Origin: an uncultured Pseudomonadales bacterium
GTDB taxonomy: Bacteria; Pseudomonadota; Gammaproteobacteria; Pseudomonadales; Azotimanducaceae
Length of the DNA stretch: 64,000 nt
Direction: 5' to 3'
NCBI GenBank assembly: GCA_938036875.1
Contig: CALHVX010000044.1
Location: 186,001 to 250,000, forward strand
A program made the position numbers and the translations under genes. The notes under the pieces were generated by a model that was not told where the DNA came from, did no database searches, and saw nothing but the letters and a program-made list of their open reading frames with translations. Positions within the stretch are counted from its first letter, which is position 1. The number at the start of each line of letters is the position of its first letter. Below are positions 18,212 to 28,024 of the stretch, piece by piece.

Positions 18212-20107
18212 ATGAGCTACCCACCTTCTAACAACCCCGAACTTGAACCTTTACCTGGGCTTTTTTCTAAGCTCGGAAAAGGGTTAGAAAGCGTTCGCAT
18301 GTGGTTCGCAAACATCGTTTTTTTACTCTTTCTTGTGTTTCTTGTAATTACCCTATCCCGAGGGTGCAGTAGCGTAGTCTTACCCAGTGATGCCGCGTTG
18401 ATCCTGAACCCACAAGGCATAGTGGTAGAGGCCGCAACGGACATAGACCCGCTGCAAAGCTTGTTAAGTGGCACTGGTAGCATGGTGGAAACGGAGTTAG
18501 GCGCTCTGGTGCGCGCCGTCGATGAGGCCGCCCAAGACCCCAACATCAAGAGTCTGGTGCTACGCCTAGATGAATTGATGTGGATATCAACGGCTCACGC
18601 ACAAACCTTGGGCGCTGCGATCCAACGCTTTCGCGCCCAAGGCAAAAGCACAGCCAGCTACGCCTACGCATACGGTCAACCACAGTACTTGCTAGCCAGC
18701 TTTGCAGAAGCGGTCTACCTACATCCTTTAGGTGAAACCTTGTTTACTGGAGTTTCTAAATACACTCTATATTACAAAGACTTACTAGATAAACTTAAAG
18801 TAAATGTTCATATATTTCGAGTCGGTACCTACAAATCTTTTGTAGAGCCCTACTTGCGCAACGACATGTCGGATCCGGATCGAGAAGCCAGCCTAGCCAT
18901 GATTAGCGGCTTGTGGACAGCCTATACCGAAACCGTTGCACACAACCGCCAATTACCAATCGAATCCGTAGACGGCTACTTGCAGAATGTTGAGGCCCTG
19001 GTGGTAGCCAGCGGCGGCGACTTGGCCCGGGTTGCGTTGGAGGCCCAATTGGTTGATGAGTTGCTAACCGAAGACCAAGCCAGAGTGCGCCTGGGCGATT
19101 CCGTTGGATTCTTAGACGACGGCAGCATCAATGGTGTCGGCTACCTCGAGTACCTGAGCGCCAAGGGTTCAAGCGCGGATACCGGCGGTGACCAGTATGT
19201 CACCGTCATCACGGCCCAAGGCCAAATTATGATGCAAGACGGCATGCCGGGTGCAATGTCTGCGGACGCCATGTCCCATTTGATTCGGCAAGCAAAAGAA
19301 GATGCCCAAAGCGCCGCTTTGGTGTTACGGGTTGACTCACCCGGTGGTAGCGCCTTCGCTTCAGAGCTAATACGCCAAGAGTTGGAGCTGTATCAGCTTA
19401 GCGGTCGCCCTGTGGTCACCTCCATGGGCAATGTGGCGGCTTCCGGTGGCTATTGGATCGCGGCAACCAGTGACGCCATTATTGCTGAACCAACAACGAT
19501 TACCGGCTCTATCGGCATTTTTGGGCAAATTCCAACCTTCGAGAAAACCTTAGCCATGGCAGGTGTACATAGTGACGGCTTGAGCACAGGCCCACTGATG
19601 GGTGGTGGCTCGCCACTCCATGGCATCAGCCCTACCTTAGCCAAGGTTATCCAACGCAATGTTGAGCAAGGCTACGAGCAATTCCTAAACCTAGTAGCCC
19701 GGGGTAGAGATATGCCGCTAGAAACCGTTAAGAGCGTCGCTGAAGGCCGGGTTTGGCTTGGCAGCAAAGCGTTAGAACTAGGCTTGGTTGATGCCACCGG
19801 CGGTCTTGTAGAGGCCATCGCGAAAGCCAAAGCGCTAGCCCAAGAGAAGTCTGAAACGCGTGATCTAGGCGTTAAACATCTCAAGCCCGCGTTGGACCCA
19901 AAACAGCAATTGCTGCGCATGTTGTTAGGCGGTAGCGGCATTGCCCAAATGCTGAACGAAGCGCGGCAACCCAACTCAGCCTATGATCGCCTGATGTTTG
20001 GCTTGAGCAAACAGGCCGGGACGCTAGAGCAATGGCTAAATGCCTTTGATGACCCGAGCCATCGTTATGTGCTTTGCACTGCCTGCAACAGCATTCAGGC
20101 ACCCTAG
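18212..20107 (+). CDS. sppA: Signal peptide peptidase SppA, 67K type
   Basis: This inner-membrane serine protease digests cleaved signal peptides. One membrane segment is at about 33-49, followed by two tandem ClpP-like (S49) domains. The catalytic pair is lysine 208 in VGTYKSFVEPYLR of the first domain and serine 411 in VAASGGYW of the second, matching the K209/S409 dyad of E. coli. The 631-residue length is typical of the long form. ATG at 18212 (MSYPPSNN) is preceded by AAGGAATC; an in-frame extension to 18041 would overlap murF and has no conserved content. It diverges from murF. Confidence 0.95.
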   Translation: MSYPPSNNPELEPLPGLFSKLGKGLESVRMWFANIVFLLFLVFLVITLSRGCSSVVLPSDAALILNPQGIVVEAATDIDPLQSLLSGTGSMVETELGALVRAVDEAAQDPNIKSLVLRLDELMWISTAHAQTLGAAIQRFRAQGKSTASYAYAYGQPQYLLASFAEAVYLHPLGETLFTGVSKYTLYYKDLLDKLKVNVHIFRVGTYKSFVEPYLRNDMSDPDREASLAMISGLWTAYTETVAHNRQLPIESVDGYLQNVEALVVASGGDLARVALEAQLVDELLTEDQARVRLGDSVGFLDDGSINGVGYLEYLSAKGSSADTGGDQYVTVITAQGQIMMQDGMPGAMSADAMSHLIRQAKEDAQSAALVLRVDSPGGSAFASELIRQELELYQLSGRPVVTSMGNVAASGGYWIAATSDAIIAEPTTITGSIGIFGQIPTFEKTLAMAGVHSDGLSTGPLMGGGSPLHGISPTLAKVIQRNVEQGYEQFLNLVARGRDMPLETVKSVAEGRVWLGSKALELGLVDATGGLVEAIAKAKALAQEKSETRDLGVKHLKPALDPKQQLLRMLLGGSGIAQMLNEARQPNSAYDRLMFGLSKQAGTLEQWLNAFDDPSHRYVLCTACNSIQAP

Positions 20108-20150
20108 CCTAGCAACCAAGGTGTCCATCGCAACAGCTGTTAGCGGGTCT

Positions 20151-20717
20151 TTAAAACAAGCGAAAGCGAGTTCGTGCAGCACTGCCGCTGCGGGATCGAC
20201 GTACGGAGGTTCGACGCCGACGCATCCGTGAGTGCAGCTCACGGCGTTTGATGTCCAGGTACTCTTCTCGGCTAAGGTTAGGGTTACGCTGCCGGGCTTT
20301 ATCACCCTTGCGATATTCACAGAAATCCTGGAACGCCTCAACTTCGTGCTTCAACTCGATAACGACCAGTTCGATCATGATGGCGTCATCGATGTATCCC
20401 AGCACAGGGATGTCATCTGGAATCATATCGTGCGGGTCGGCGAAATAGGCCAAAGCCGCCAGAACGTTTTGACGCTCCTTCTTCTCTAAGCGCCACTCGT
20501 CGTCATGGAGCATCGCAATCAACTGCTGAAGCGATGCAATTCGCTGCTTAACGAATGCCGGCACTTTTTGAGCGCTTACCTCGTCAATAACTTCTTGAGC
20601 TTTGGAGATCACCAAATCTTCTGGCGCATCTTTGGCTGTGGCCTGCGCTGCCTTCATGGCGGTCTTAAAAAAGCGTAGATCTTTGTCTTCAAGATCAAAG
20701 GTAATTCGCAATGGCAT
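20151..20717 (-). CDS. DUF1232 (YkvA-like) protein
   Basis: The 188-residue protein contains a DUF1232 module around 95-130, where ALAYFADPHDMIPDDIPVLG is the family hallmark (a conserved aspartate-proline pair followed by an amphipathic helix). An N-terminal coiled region precedes it and a very basic tail, with MRRRRTSVRRSRSG, ends the protein, suggesting contact with nucleic acid or acidic lipid. ATG at 20717. Convergent with sppA, with 43 bases between stops. Family members have no settled function; an association with membrane is only inferred. Confidence 0.8.
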   Translation of the reverse strand: MPLRITFDLEDKDLRFFKTAMKAAQATAKDAPEDLVISKAQEVIDEVSAQKVPAFVKQRIASLQQLIAMLHDDEWRLEKKERQNVLAALAYFADPHDMIPDDIPVLGYIDDAIMIELVVIELKHEVEAFQDFCEYRKGDKARQRNPNLSREEYLDIKRRELHSRMRRRRTSVRRSRSGSAARTRFRLF

Positions 20718-20854
20718 GTTGACTAGTTCTCCAAAGGTCCGATGTTTGGTGCGATATCTGGCCCTATCGTTGGGTCTTTTGGCGCCAGGCCGATATCTGG
20801 TTAGAGGTCACGCGGGTTCGTCCAGGCCAAACCCAGCTGCAGCCTAGGTAGGGA

Positions 20855-22543
20855 CTATACCGGTTTTTTGTTGTTTTTAAACGTTGACCAATATTCGCCC
20901 GTCATTTGCTTAACCTCGCGTCGCATTAGCACAATGCCAACCAGGTTAGGCAGGGTCATCAGCGCAATGGTGACCGCCGAGATAAGCCAAATCAGCGAAG
21001 TATCCACAATAGTGGCCAGAAAAAAACCAAAGATATAGAGCAGGCGGTATGGCAGCACAGACCGGCTTCCAAAAAGGTAGGTCATCGCCCGGTCGCCGTA
21101 GTAAGACCAAGCCAGAGCGGTAGAGAAGGCAAACATAGCTAAGCCGATGCTAACAATGTGCTCCCCTAAGGTGCCCAAGAAACTCCGTTTGAATGCTTGA
21201 ATGGTCAGCGGCACTGAATGCAGCAATGAACGCCCACTGAGCGAAGCAGAGCTTACGCCCAACTTGCCTTCAGTGACTGTCAGGGTGCCAGTAAATGGGG
21301 CACCGGCAGCGGTAGAGACCTGTACTGCCTCCGCAATCGAACGGTTATGGATCACCGTTGCTAGCAGCGGCTCCTGCAATTGCCCGTCAACGACCGAGAG
21401 CGGCCCGGTATACGGAAGCACTGTATAGGCGTCTGCCGGACCAGCCAGCGTCCGATTGTTTAAGTAAGCGCCCAAGGCGGCCCGCTGGGGCTCGCTGTCT
21501 TGCCTATACACACCAGCGACGATCTGCGTGTCTGTGGCACTAAACTCAGTCTGGAATTTTTCGTTCCACACCCCTGAACTTAAAATCACCATCCCGGTTA
21601 GCGTGCAAATGATTAAGGTGTCGATAAACGGCTCCAATATCGCCACCATACCCGCTGCGACAGGCTCCTCAGTTTTGGCTGCAGCGTGGGCAATGGGTGC
21701 TGAGCCCTGACCTGCCTCGTTAGAAAATAGACCGCGATTCACCCCGCGATTGAATGCATAAGCAAAAGAAGCACCCAAAAAGCCACCGGTGGCCGCTGAG
21801 CCGGTAAAGGCATCCGCAAACACCGATACAAACGCAGGCCCTAAATTTTCAATGTTGCTAAGGATCACAGCCAGCGCACCTACGGCATAGAGCACCCCCA
21901 TGAGTGGCACCAACGCAGCGGCAACCTTAGCAATACGTGAAATGCCACCCAAGATCACCAAACCGAGCAACAGGGCAAACACCGCGCCAGAAGCAATTGG
22001 CGGCACAGCAAAGGAGGCTTCAAGCCCGGCGGCCATATTGTTGCTTTGTGGCAAGCTGCCCGTGCCGAAGCTGCTGATAACCGTAGCGGCAGCAAAAAAC
22101 ACAGCCAGCCATTTAAGTTTGAGGCCGTGCTCCATGTAATACATGGGACCGCCGGATACCGCACCTTTGTCATCTGTCTCCCGATATTTGTGGGAGACGC
22201 TGACCTCAACAAATTTGGTCGTCATGCCTAAAAATGCGGTCATCCACATCCAGAACAAGGCCGCCGGGCCACCCAGAAATATAGCGAATGCTACGCCACC
22301 AATATTACCTGTACCCACAGTGCCAGACAGCGCGGTTGCTAGTGCCTGAAAGTGGTTGGTGTCACCGGGCGCATCTTTCTTGGTATGACGTCCAAACAGA
22401 ACGCCCCACGCATGAGAGAAGAAGCGGAGCTGTGGAAAACCTAGGTAGAGCGTAAAAAATAGTCCAACCCCAAGCAACACAATGGGGAAGTACCAGGCGG
22501 AGCCCAGCACGCTGTCGGCCAGGTTCAATAAGGTTTCTAGCAT
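20855..22543 (-). CDS. Sodium/alanine symporter family (AGCS) transporter with insert
   Basis: This is an inner-membrane sodium-coupled carrier for alanine, glycine or a related amino acid. Family signatures are [30 protein letters not shown] (about 71-100, where Na+ and substrate bind) and [21 protein letters not shown] (about 269-289). About ten membrane segments are visible. At 562 residues it is longer than usual (about 450-500). The extra length is a soluble insert at about 328-450, rich in threonine, serine, valine and glycine with beta-strand character, placed between two late membrane segments where typical members have a short loop. ATG at 22543. Confidence 0.92.
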   Translation of the reverse strand: MLETLLNLADSVLGSAWYFPIVLLGVGLFFTLYLGFPQLRFFSHAWGVLFGRHTKKDAPGDTNHFQALATALSGTVGTGNIGGVAFAIFLGGPAALFWMWMTAFLGMTTKFVEVSVSHKYRETDDKGAVSGGPMYYMEHGLKLKWLAVFFAAATVISSFGTGSLPQSNNMAAGLEASFAVPPIASGAVFALLLGLVILGGISRIAKVAAALVPLMGVLYAVGALAVILSNIENLGPAFVSVFADAFTGSAATGGFLGASFAYAFNRGVNRGLFSNEAGQGSAPIAHAAAKTEEPVAAGMVAILEPFIDTLIICTLTGMVILSSGVWNEKFQTEFSATDTQIVAGVYRQDSEPQRAALGAYLNNRTLAGPADAYTVLPYTGPLSVVDGQLQEPLLATVIHNRSIAEAVQVSTAAGAPFTGTLTVTEGKLGVSSASLSGRSLLHSVPLTIQAFKRSFLGTLGEHIVSIGLAMFAFSTALAWSYYGDRAMTYLFGSRSVLPYRLLYIFGFFLATIVDTSLIWLISAVTIALMTLPNLVGIVLMRREVKQMTGEYWSTFKNNKKPV

Positions 22544-22585
22544 CGCTAACTCCGTTGCCTAATACGTGATTATGTGTCGAGCTTC

Positions 22586-24058
22586 TTATTGCAGCACGGG
22601 CTTAAGCAACTCATACAACAGGTTTTGCTCGATAACTCCCCGCAGCTTTTCTGCTCCAACACCAATCGCATAAGCGGCAACGTCTTCTCCAGCATGGGTT
22701 TCACTTCCCAGCGGCACAGTAGCACGCTGTTGATAGTCAGCGGCGGTAGTATCAACCTCGGTTAGGTCCGTGAGCGAGGCTTGGTAACCTGGACCATTGG
22801 CATAACCCAAAGTCGTATAGGGTTGCCCATTGGCATCAGGCAGTAGCTTACCGCCTGGTAATCGAACCTTACCCAAGATGGGATTGCCACGTTGTGGATA
22901 GCCACTGATGGTTAGCGTATGACTGTGATCTGCTGTGACCAAAATTAAGGTGTCAGCTAGATCTACCTGGCTGCGCGCTTGTTGCACCGCCGCATCAAAT
23001 GCCAGGGTATCTTCTAGTGCTAAGTAGGCGCTGCCAGCATGGTGACCATGATCAATACGCCCGCCTTCCACCACCAAGTAGTAGCCTTTATCGCTGCCTT
23101 TGGCCAAACGCTCAATAGCCACTTGGGTTAGCTCAGCAAGCGATGGCTCACCCGCCTTATCTTTCGCTCGGTTCGCCTCCCACTGCATGTGCGATGGCTC
23201 AAACAAGGCCATCACCTGCTTTGTATCTGGGTCTAGCTTGGCAAAACCCTGGGTATTCCAGGCGTATTCACGACTCGGCGCTGCAGCCAACCACTGCTCA
23301 ACCAAGTTGTTGCCATCACTACGTCGCCCAAGGGCCTTGTTGTATTCAGGATCCACCCAACCTTTGGGGAAAAAATTTGCCCGTCCTCCACCAAAGATCA
23401 CATCCACACCATCACCGGCTTCAAATTCGACAAGCTGGCGCGCAATATCCCGACAACCGGCAGCAAGCCCTTCTGCCCCTACACCCGTATCATCTTCCCA
23501 ATTACGATCAGCGCTATGCGCATAGTTTGCTGCTGGGGTGGCATGGGTAATTCTCGCGGTGCTCACCAGGCCCGTTGCCATGCCGGCTTGCTCCGCTTGC
23601 TCAAGCAAGGTGGGCAATGGGTTCGCCAACGCCGCAGCGCAATCGCCGCGTTTGGCATTAGCCGCAATGCTCAGCACACCCGCACGGGTTTTTTCACCGG
23701 TAACAATAGCGCTCATGGTGCCAGCGCTATCAGGCACCTGCATGTCGGTGTTGTAGGTTTTCACCAAGGCTACATTGGGAAACTTCTCAAAAGACAGGTT
23801 GTGCTCTTCTCCGGCAAGACCAAGTTTTTGGCCAGCGTAAATTCGGGCAGCCGTCACCGTGCTTACCCCCATGCCATCACCCAAGAACACAATCACATTG
23901 CGTGGTCGATCCGTCGACATTTTTTTTGCTGCCGCGCTTTGGGCTGAACTGGCCATTGCTTGCGCTGGAATTGCCTGCTTAGAGTCGGCAGAGATGGTGT
24001 TGCTGCAAGCGGCCAAGCCGAGCATGCCAAACAGTGCTATCGAGATACGTTGCAACAT
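22586..24058 (-). CDS. phoA: Alkaline phosphatase (PhoA family) lipoprotein
   Basis: This is a metal-dependent phosphomonoesterase that should release phosphate from organic phosphate outside the cytoplasm. A lipobox (GLAAC, cysteine 18) predicts a lipid anchor rather than free export. The metal ligand aspartate lies in VIVFLGDGMG (D61). The nucleophile serine 111 sits in VPDSAGTMSA. Later metal ligands are in VVEGGRIDHGHHAG and VTADHSHTL. Length is 490. Its ATG shares the sequence TAATG with the stop of the glutathione reductase gene upstream, so the two are very likely one transcript with coupled translation, an uncommon pairing. Confidence 0.95.
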   Translation of the reverse strand: MLQRISIALFGMLGLAACSNTISADSKQAIPAQAMASSAQSAAAKKMSTDRPRNVIVFLGDGMGVSTVTAARIYAGQKLGLAGEEHNLSFEKFPNVALVKTYNTDMQVPDSAGTMSAIVTGEKTRAGVLSIAANAKRGDCAAALANPLPTLLEQAEQAGMATGLVSTARITHATPAANYAHSADRNWEDDTGVGAEGLAAGCRDIARQLVEFEAGDGVDVIFGGGRANFFPKGWVDPEYNKALGRRSDGNNLVEQWLAAAPSREYAWNTQGFAKLDPDTKQVMALFEPSHMQWEANRAKDKAGEPSLAELTQVAIERLAKGSDKGYYLVVEGGRIDHGHHAGSAYLALEDTLAFDAAVQQARSQVDLADTLILVTADHSHTLTISGYPQRGNPILGKVRLPGGKLLPDANGQPYTTLGYANGPGYQASLTDLTEVDTTAADYQQRATVPLGSETHAGEDVAAYAIGVGAEKLRGVIEQNLLYELLKPVLQ

Positions 24059-25449
24059 TAGGCTGCTGCCCCCACAGTCCGAGTCACGTCACGCATAGTC
24101 ACAAATTCCTCAGCGGTGGTTGGGTGAATACCAACGGTTTGATCAAATTGTGTTTTGGTTAGCCCCGCTACCAGTGCAATGCCTAAGCCTTGCACAATTT
24201 CTCCTGCGTCTGGCCCCACCATATGCGCGCCAACCACTCGATCATCCTTAGCGCTGACCAAAAGCTTCATGTAGGTTCTTTCTTCGGACCCCGTCAACGT
24301 GTGCTTCATCGCCCGGAAGCTAGATTCAAACACATGCACCTGGCCATGCTCGGCAACCGCTTGCTCTTCGCTTAAACCTACGGTGCCAATGTTGGGTTGG
24401 CAGAACACGGCTGTAGCAATGTTGTTGTAGTTCATCGTGCGCTTAGGGTTGTCGGTAAACAAATTGTTGGCTAAGCACATGCCTTCATTGATAGCCACCG
24501 GGGTCAACTGCACCCGATCGATCACATCTCCCAGCGCATAGACGCTGGGAATATTGGTTTGGAAATACTCATCAACCACGATGGAACCGTTAGCCCGCAT
24601 CTCCACGCCGGCTTTGTCCAAGCCAAGGTTCTGGGTATTGGCATGTCGACCGGTCGCGTACAACACTAGGTCGGTCTCTAAGGTTTCTCCATCTTTTAAA
24701 TGGACCCGTTTGCGACCATTCTCATCATCGGTTAAGGCTTCAATGCTAGCGACATCCGTATTAAAGCGCAGATCGATGCCCTTCTTAGCAATTTCATCAC
24801 GAACGAACTCGCGCACACCTTGGTCAAAGCCGCGCAAAAAGAGATCGCCGCGATACAGCAACGAGGTGTTGGCACCCAAACCGTGAAAAATACCGGCAAA
24901 CTCAACCCCAATGTATCCACCACCGACAACTACGGCATCTTTAGGAAAAGTGTCTAAATGAAAGGCTTCGTTAGAGGTGATCGCCAGGTTGCTGCCAGGA
25001 AAATCAGGCTTGGTGGGCCAGCCGCCGGTAGCAATGAGTATATTTGCGCAGCTGTATTCCTTGCCATCAACGGCTACCCGATTGGCGTCCAGCAACTCGG
25101 CACGCCCCCAATGGGTGGTCACACCAGCGCCATCTAACAGGTTTCGATAAATGCCGTTAAGGCGCTCAATCTCTTGGGTCTTATTGTCTCTCAGGGTTGG
25201 CCAATCAAATTGACGCTCACCTACCTGCCACCCAAAGCCGCCGGCATCATGGAAATCCTCGGCGAAGTGGGAGCCGTATACAAAGAGCTTTTTCGGCACA
25301 CAGCCCACGTTGACGCAGGTGCCGCCAAGATAGCGGTCCTCCGCCACAGCAACTTTGGCGCCGTAATTAGAGGCCATACGGGCAGCGCGGACGCCACCTG
25401 AGCCGGCACCGATAACAAATAAATCGTAGTCGTAGTTGGATTTGCTCAC
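24058..25449 (-). CDS. gor: Glutathione-disulfide reductase
   Basis: This NADPH-dependent flavoenzyme regenerates reduced glutathione. The FAD loop GAGSGG is at about 14-19. The redox disulfide in GGTCVNVGC has cysteines 45 and 50. An NADPH domain begins around [14 protein letters not shown]. The C-terminal dimer interface carries the catalytic His-Glu pair HPTTAEE (H442). The 463 residues match the family. ATG at 25449 starts [18 protein letters not shown]. The stop overlaps the start of the phosphatase gene by one base. Confidence 0.95.
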   Translation of the reverse strand: MSKSNYDYDLFVIGAGSGGVRAARMASNYGAKVAVAEDRYLGGTCVNVGCVPKKLFVYGSHFAEDFHDAGGFGWQVGERQFDWPTLRDNKTQEIERLNGIYRNLLDGAGVTTHWGRAELLDANRVAVDGKEYSCANILIATGGWPTKPDFPGSNLAITSNEAFHLDTFPKDAVVVGGGYIGVEFAGIFHGLGANTSLLYRGDLFLRGFDQGVREFVRDEIAKKGIDLRFNTDVASIEALTDDENGRKRVHLKDGETLETDLVLYATGRHANTQNLGLDKAGVEMRANGSIVVDEYFQTNIPSVYALGDVIDRVQLTPVAINEGMCLANNLFTDNPKRTMNYNNIATAVFCQPNIGTVGLSEEQAVAEHGQVHVFESSFRAMKHTLTGSEERTYMKLLVSAKDDRVVGAHMVGPDAGEIVQGLGIALVAGLTKTQFDQTVGIHPTTAEEFVTMRDVTRTVGAAA

Positions 25450-25525
25450 TGTTTCTTCCCCGTAGGTTCAATCTGGATTCGGCGCTCGCCTTTTCAAGCA
25501 GGGAGCCTAATTCATCAGCCTCGAA

Positions 25526-25555
25526 TTGCAATGCTCATCCTTGGGCTTCTACACT
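25526..25555 (+). promoter_or_regulatory. Possible promoter of ThDP-enzyme gene
   Basis: TTGCAA (25526-25531), an 18-base spacer, and TACACT (25550-25555) resemble a sigma-70 promoter placed 32 bases before the ATG at 25588. Confidence 0.4.
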
Positions 25556-25587
25556 AGCGACCGATTTTACTTCTTTAGGAAGCCTGC

Positions 25588-27189
25588 ATGTCTACCAGTG
25601 ACGCTACCAACGACAAGAATGCCCCCAATGGTAAAAAGCCCGCCCTAAGTGGCGCCCAGTCACTCGTTAAGACCCTGATAGCCAACGATGTGGACATTTG
25701 CTTCGCAAACCCAGGCACATCCGAGATGCACTTTGTGGCGGCGCTCGACACCGAACCGCAGATGCGCTGCGTGCTGGGTCTGTTTGAGGGGGTGGTCACC
25801 GGTGCTGCCGATGGCTACGGGCGCATGGCAGACAAACCCGCTTGTACCCTGCTTCACCTTGGCCCAGGCCTTGCCAACGGCTTAGCCAATCTCCACAACG
25901 CCCGGCGTGCGAACACGCCGGTGGTTAACATCGTTGGTGAGCATGCTACCTACCACCGAGAGCTAGATGCACCGCTCACCTCAGATATTGAGGGCTTCGC
26001 ACGGCCTGTCTCCGGCTGGATCAAGACCAGCATGACCGCCACGGATGTGGCCGCAGATGGGGCCGCAGCGGTCACCGCATCACGGCAACCACCCGGGCAG
26101 GTTGCCACCCTGATACTACCCGCGGACACCGCTTGGAACGAAGCTGAAGCCGTTGTACCCGCAGCACCTATACCTACCCGAGCGCCGCACAGCGGCGATA
26201 TTGATGGAATAACCAAGTTGCTTCTCAGCGATGCGAAATGCGCTTTCTTGGTCAACGGCCAAGTGGTCCGCGCGGCTGGCTTAGATATGCTCGGGCGCTT
26301 GCAGACGGCCACCGGCGCCGCCCTCTTTGGCGATACCTTCATTAGCCGTACTGAACGAGGTGCCGGGCGAGTCAACCTACCGCGCTTGCCTTATTTTGCG
26401 GAGCAAGCCCAAGAAGCCCTAGCGCCCTTCGAGCATTTAATCCTGGTCGAAACCAAAGCACCGGTAAGCTTCTTTGCCTACCCCGGTGTCCCTAGCGAGA
26501 TTGCACCCGACAGTTGCACTTGCCATGTCCTATGCCTGCCCCATGAAGATGGCATTGGCGCGCTGGCTGCGTTGGTTGATGCTGTCGGTGCTGCAAAGGC
26601 AGATAACCAGGCGGCGGGCTTAGTTTTGCCCGGCGAACCCACCGGCGAGTTAACACCCGCCTCCATCGCCCAAAGCGTCGCCCACCTCATGCCGGAGAAC
26701 GCGATTGTAGTCAACGAAGCCGCAACCTCTGGCTTTGCAATCCCGGGGCTCACCTATCAGGCTGCACCACACGATTGGCTTGAACTCACCGGTGGCGCTA
26801 TTGGTATGGGTATCCCGGCATCCACCGGTGCGGCACTTGCTTGCCCTGATCGACGGGTGCTTAGCCTACAAGCAGATGGTTCGGGTATGTATACAGTGCA
26901 AGGATTGTGGACCCAAGCGCGAGAAAACCTAGACATTACTACGGTGATTTTTGCGAACCGTAAGTACGCTATCTTGCAGGTGGAGTTCATGCGTGTTGGT
27001 GCACACAATCCAGGCCGTAAGGCGATGGACATGCTGCAGTTAGACCGCCCGGACTTAGATTGGGTAGCGCTGGCAACCGGTATGGGGGTACCCGCGATAC
27101 GGGTCACCGATGCGGAGTCGTTTAATCGAGCCTTAGCGCGTAGCTTTGCGACGCCAGGACCTTATGTTATTGAGGCTTGCTTAGGTTAG
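25588..27189 (+). CDS. Thiamine diphosphate enzyme, acetolactate synthase / benzoylformate decarboxylase-like
   Basis: This is a ThDP-dependent enzyme of the IlvB-like superfamily acting on a 2-oxo acid. The N-terminal pyrimidine-binding domain contains FANPGTSEMHFV and the catalytic glutamate in LFEGVVTGAADGYG (about 62-75). A central domain follows. The C-terminal pyrophosphate domain has the Mg2+ motif QADGSGMYTVQGLW with the downstream asparagine in IFANRKYAIL. It has no FAD-site sequence that I can name and no ilvN-type small subunit beside it, so true acetolactate synthesis for branched-chain amino acids is unlikely to be its main role. A 2-oxo acid decarboxylase or carboligase is equally possible. 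The gene stands alone, diverging from gor. Confidence 0.85.
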   Translation: MSTSDATNDKNAPNGKKPALSGAQSLVKTLIANDVDICFANPGTSEMHFVAALDTEPQMRCVLGLFEGVVTGAADGYGRMADKPACTLLHLGPGLANGLANLHNARRANTPVVNIVGEHATYHRELDAPLTSDIEGFARPVSGWIKTSMTATDVAADGAAAVTASRQPPGQVATLILPADTAWNEAEAVVPAAPIPTRAPHSGDIDGITKLLLSDAKCAFLVNGQVVRAAGLDMLGRLQTATGAALFGDTFISRTERGAGRVNLPRLPYFAEQAQEALAPFEHLILVETKAPVSFFAYPGVPSEIAPDSCTCHVLCLPHEDGIGALAALVDAVGAAKADNQAAGLVLPGEPTGELTPASIAQSVAHLMPENAIVVNEAATSGFAIPGLTYQAAPHDWLELTGGAIGMGIPASTGAALACPDRRVLSLQADGSGMYTVQGLWTQARENLDITTVIFANRKYAILQVEFMRVGAHNPGRKAMDMLQLDRPDLDWVALATGMGVPAIRVTDAESFNRALARSFATPGPYVIEACLG

Positions 27190-27219
27190 GTGCTACTAGC
27201 CTACCTTGACCGCCGCTGG

Positions 27220-27241
27220 GCCGCCGTTGAAAAACGGCGGC
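27220..27241 (+). terminator. Stem-loop after ThDP-enzyme gene
   Basis: A perfect 9-base stem, GCCGCCGTT (27220-27228) with AACGGCGGC (27233-27241), closes a GAAA loop, followed by GTGGTTTTA. It lies between two convergent genes and may serve both, though the T tract is imperfect. Confidence 0.6.
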
Positions 27242-27247
27242 GTGGTT

Positions 27248-27877
27248 TTAGTCGTCCTGCAAATCAAAACGAAAACCGATTTCGTACAAAACATCGTCTG
27301 AGTCGAAGTTGTCTGCATCCACACCGTTAGCACCCAGGGTAAACGACAGGTTTGGATACATGCGATAACGAATGGCCGCATTCCATAGCAGGTCACTAGT
27401 GTCATCACCGTCGAACAACATACCCAGGCTTACTTCACCGTCAAATCTATCAGCCAATTTGGCACGAAAAGCAACCTGCGCATTGGCTGCGTCGTCGCCA
27501 TAGTCTTCACTAAAGCTGCTGAGCTCTAAGTCGTATTGTAAGCGCGTGTAACCGGCGCTAACCAATGCCGAGGTTCGACTGCCTAAATTGAAAACACGCC
27601 CTACCGACAAATCGATACGGGTCTGAGATAACTCTAGATCTAGATCGTTATCTTTGAGTTGCAGCCGATTGGCTCGGCTCTGGACGACCCAATTTTTTGA
27701 TATGTTGCCACTCACTTCACCAGCAAACCCTTTTGTTTTGCTATCGCTTGGTTGTTGATATCGCGCATCTATGTATTGCCAGGAAAAATTTTCTGCAAAC
27801 GCCTTGGGGGCAAGGTTGGGGGCAATAAGAGTGGCAGCAATAACGCCAATTTTTAGCACTGTCCTGTGAGTCACCAT
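27248..27877 (-). CDS. Small outer-membrane beta-barrel protein
   Basis: The 209-residue product has a signal peptide (core about 9-22, ending KAFAEN). Alternating hydrophobic/polar strands then fill the mature protein, with typical turns rich in aspartate and asparagine (LKDNDLDLEL, FSEDYGDDAA, DADNFDSDD). The last residues, YEIGFRFDLQDD, look like a terminal barrel strand followed by a short polar tail. Eight to ten strands would fit. ATG at 27877. Function is unknown; small barrels of this size include OmpA-like, OmpW-like and adhesion proteins. Confidence 0.72.
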   Translation of the reverse strand: MVTHRTVLKIGVIAATLIAPNLAPKAFAENFSWQYIDARYQQPSDSKTKGFAGEVSGNISKNWVVQSRANRLQLKDNDLDLELSQTRIDLSVGRVFNLGSRTSALVSAGYTRLQYDLELSSFSEDYGDDAANAQVAFRAKLADRFDGEVSLGMLFDGDDTSDLLWNAAIRYRMYPNLSFTLGANGVDADNFDSDDVLYEIGFRFDLQDD

Positions 27878-28024
27878 GTCATCTCCGTATGAATGAGGCT
27901 GAGCTTGTTAGGCTAATCTGTTTAGTTGTCTTTAGCTTGGCGCCCTAACTCGGACGCCTTTGTTTGAATATTCGTTTTACAAATCCGGTTGCACAGCAGG
28001 CTGAGGCACGCCCAACAGCGCGGG

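Noticed and set aside
27196..27408. Minus-strand frame across the terminator after the ThDP gene
   Set aside because: It overlaps the barrel-protein gene in another frame and runs through a hairpin.
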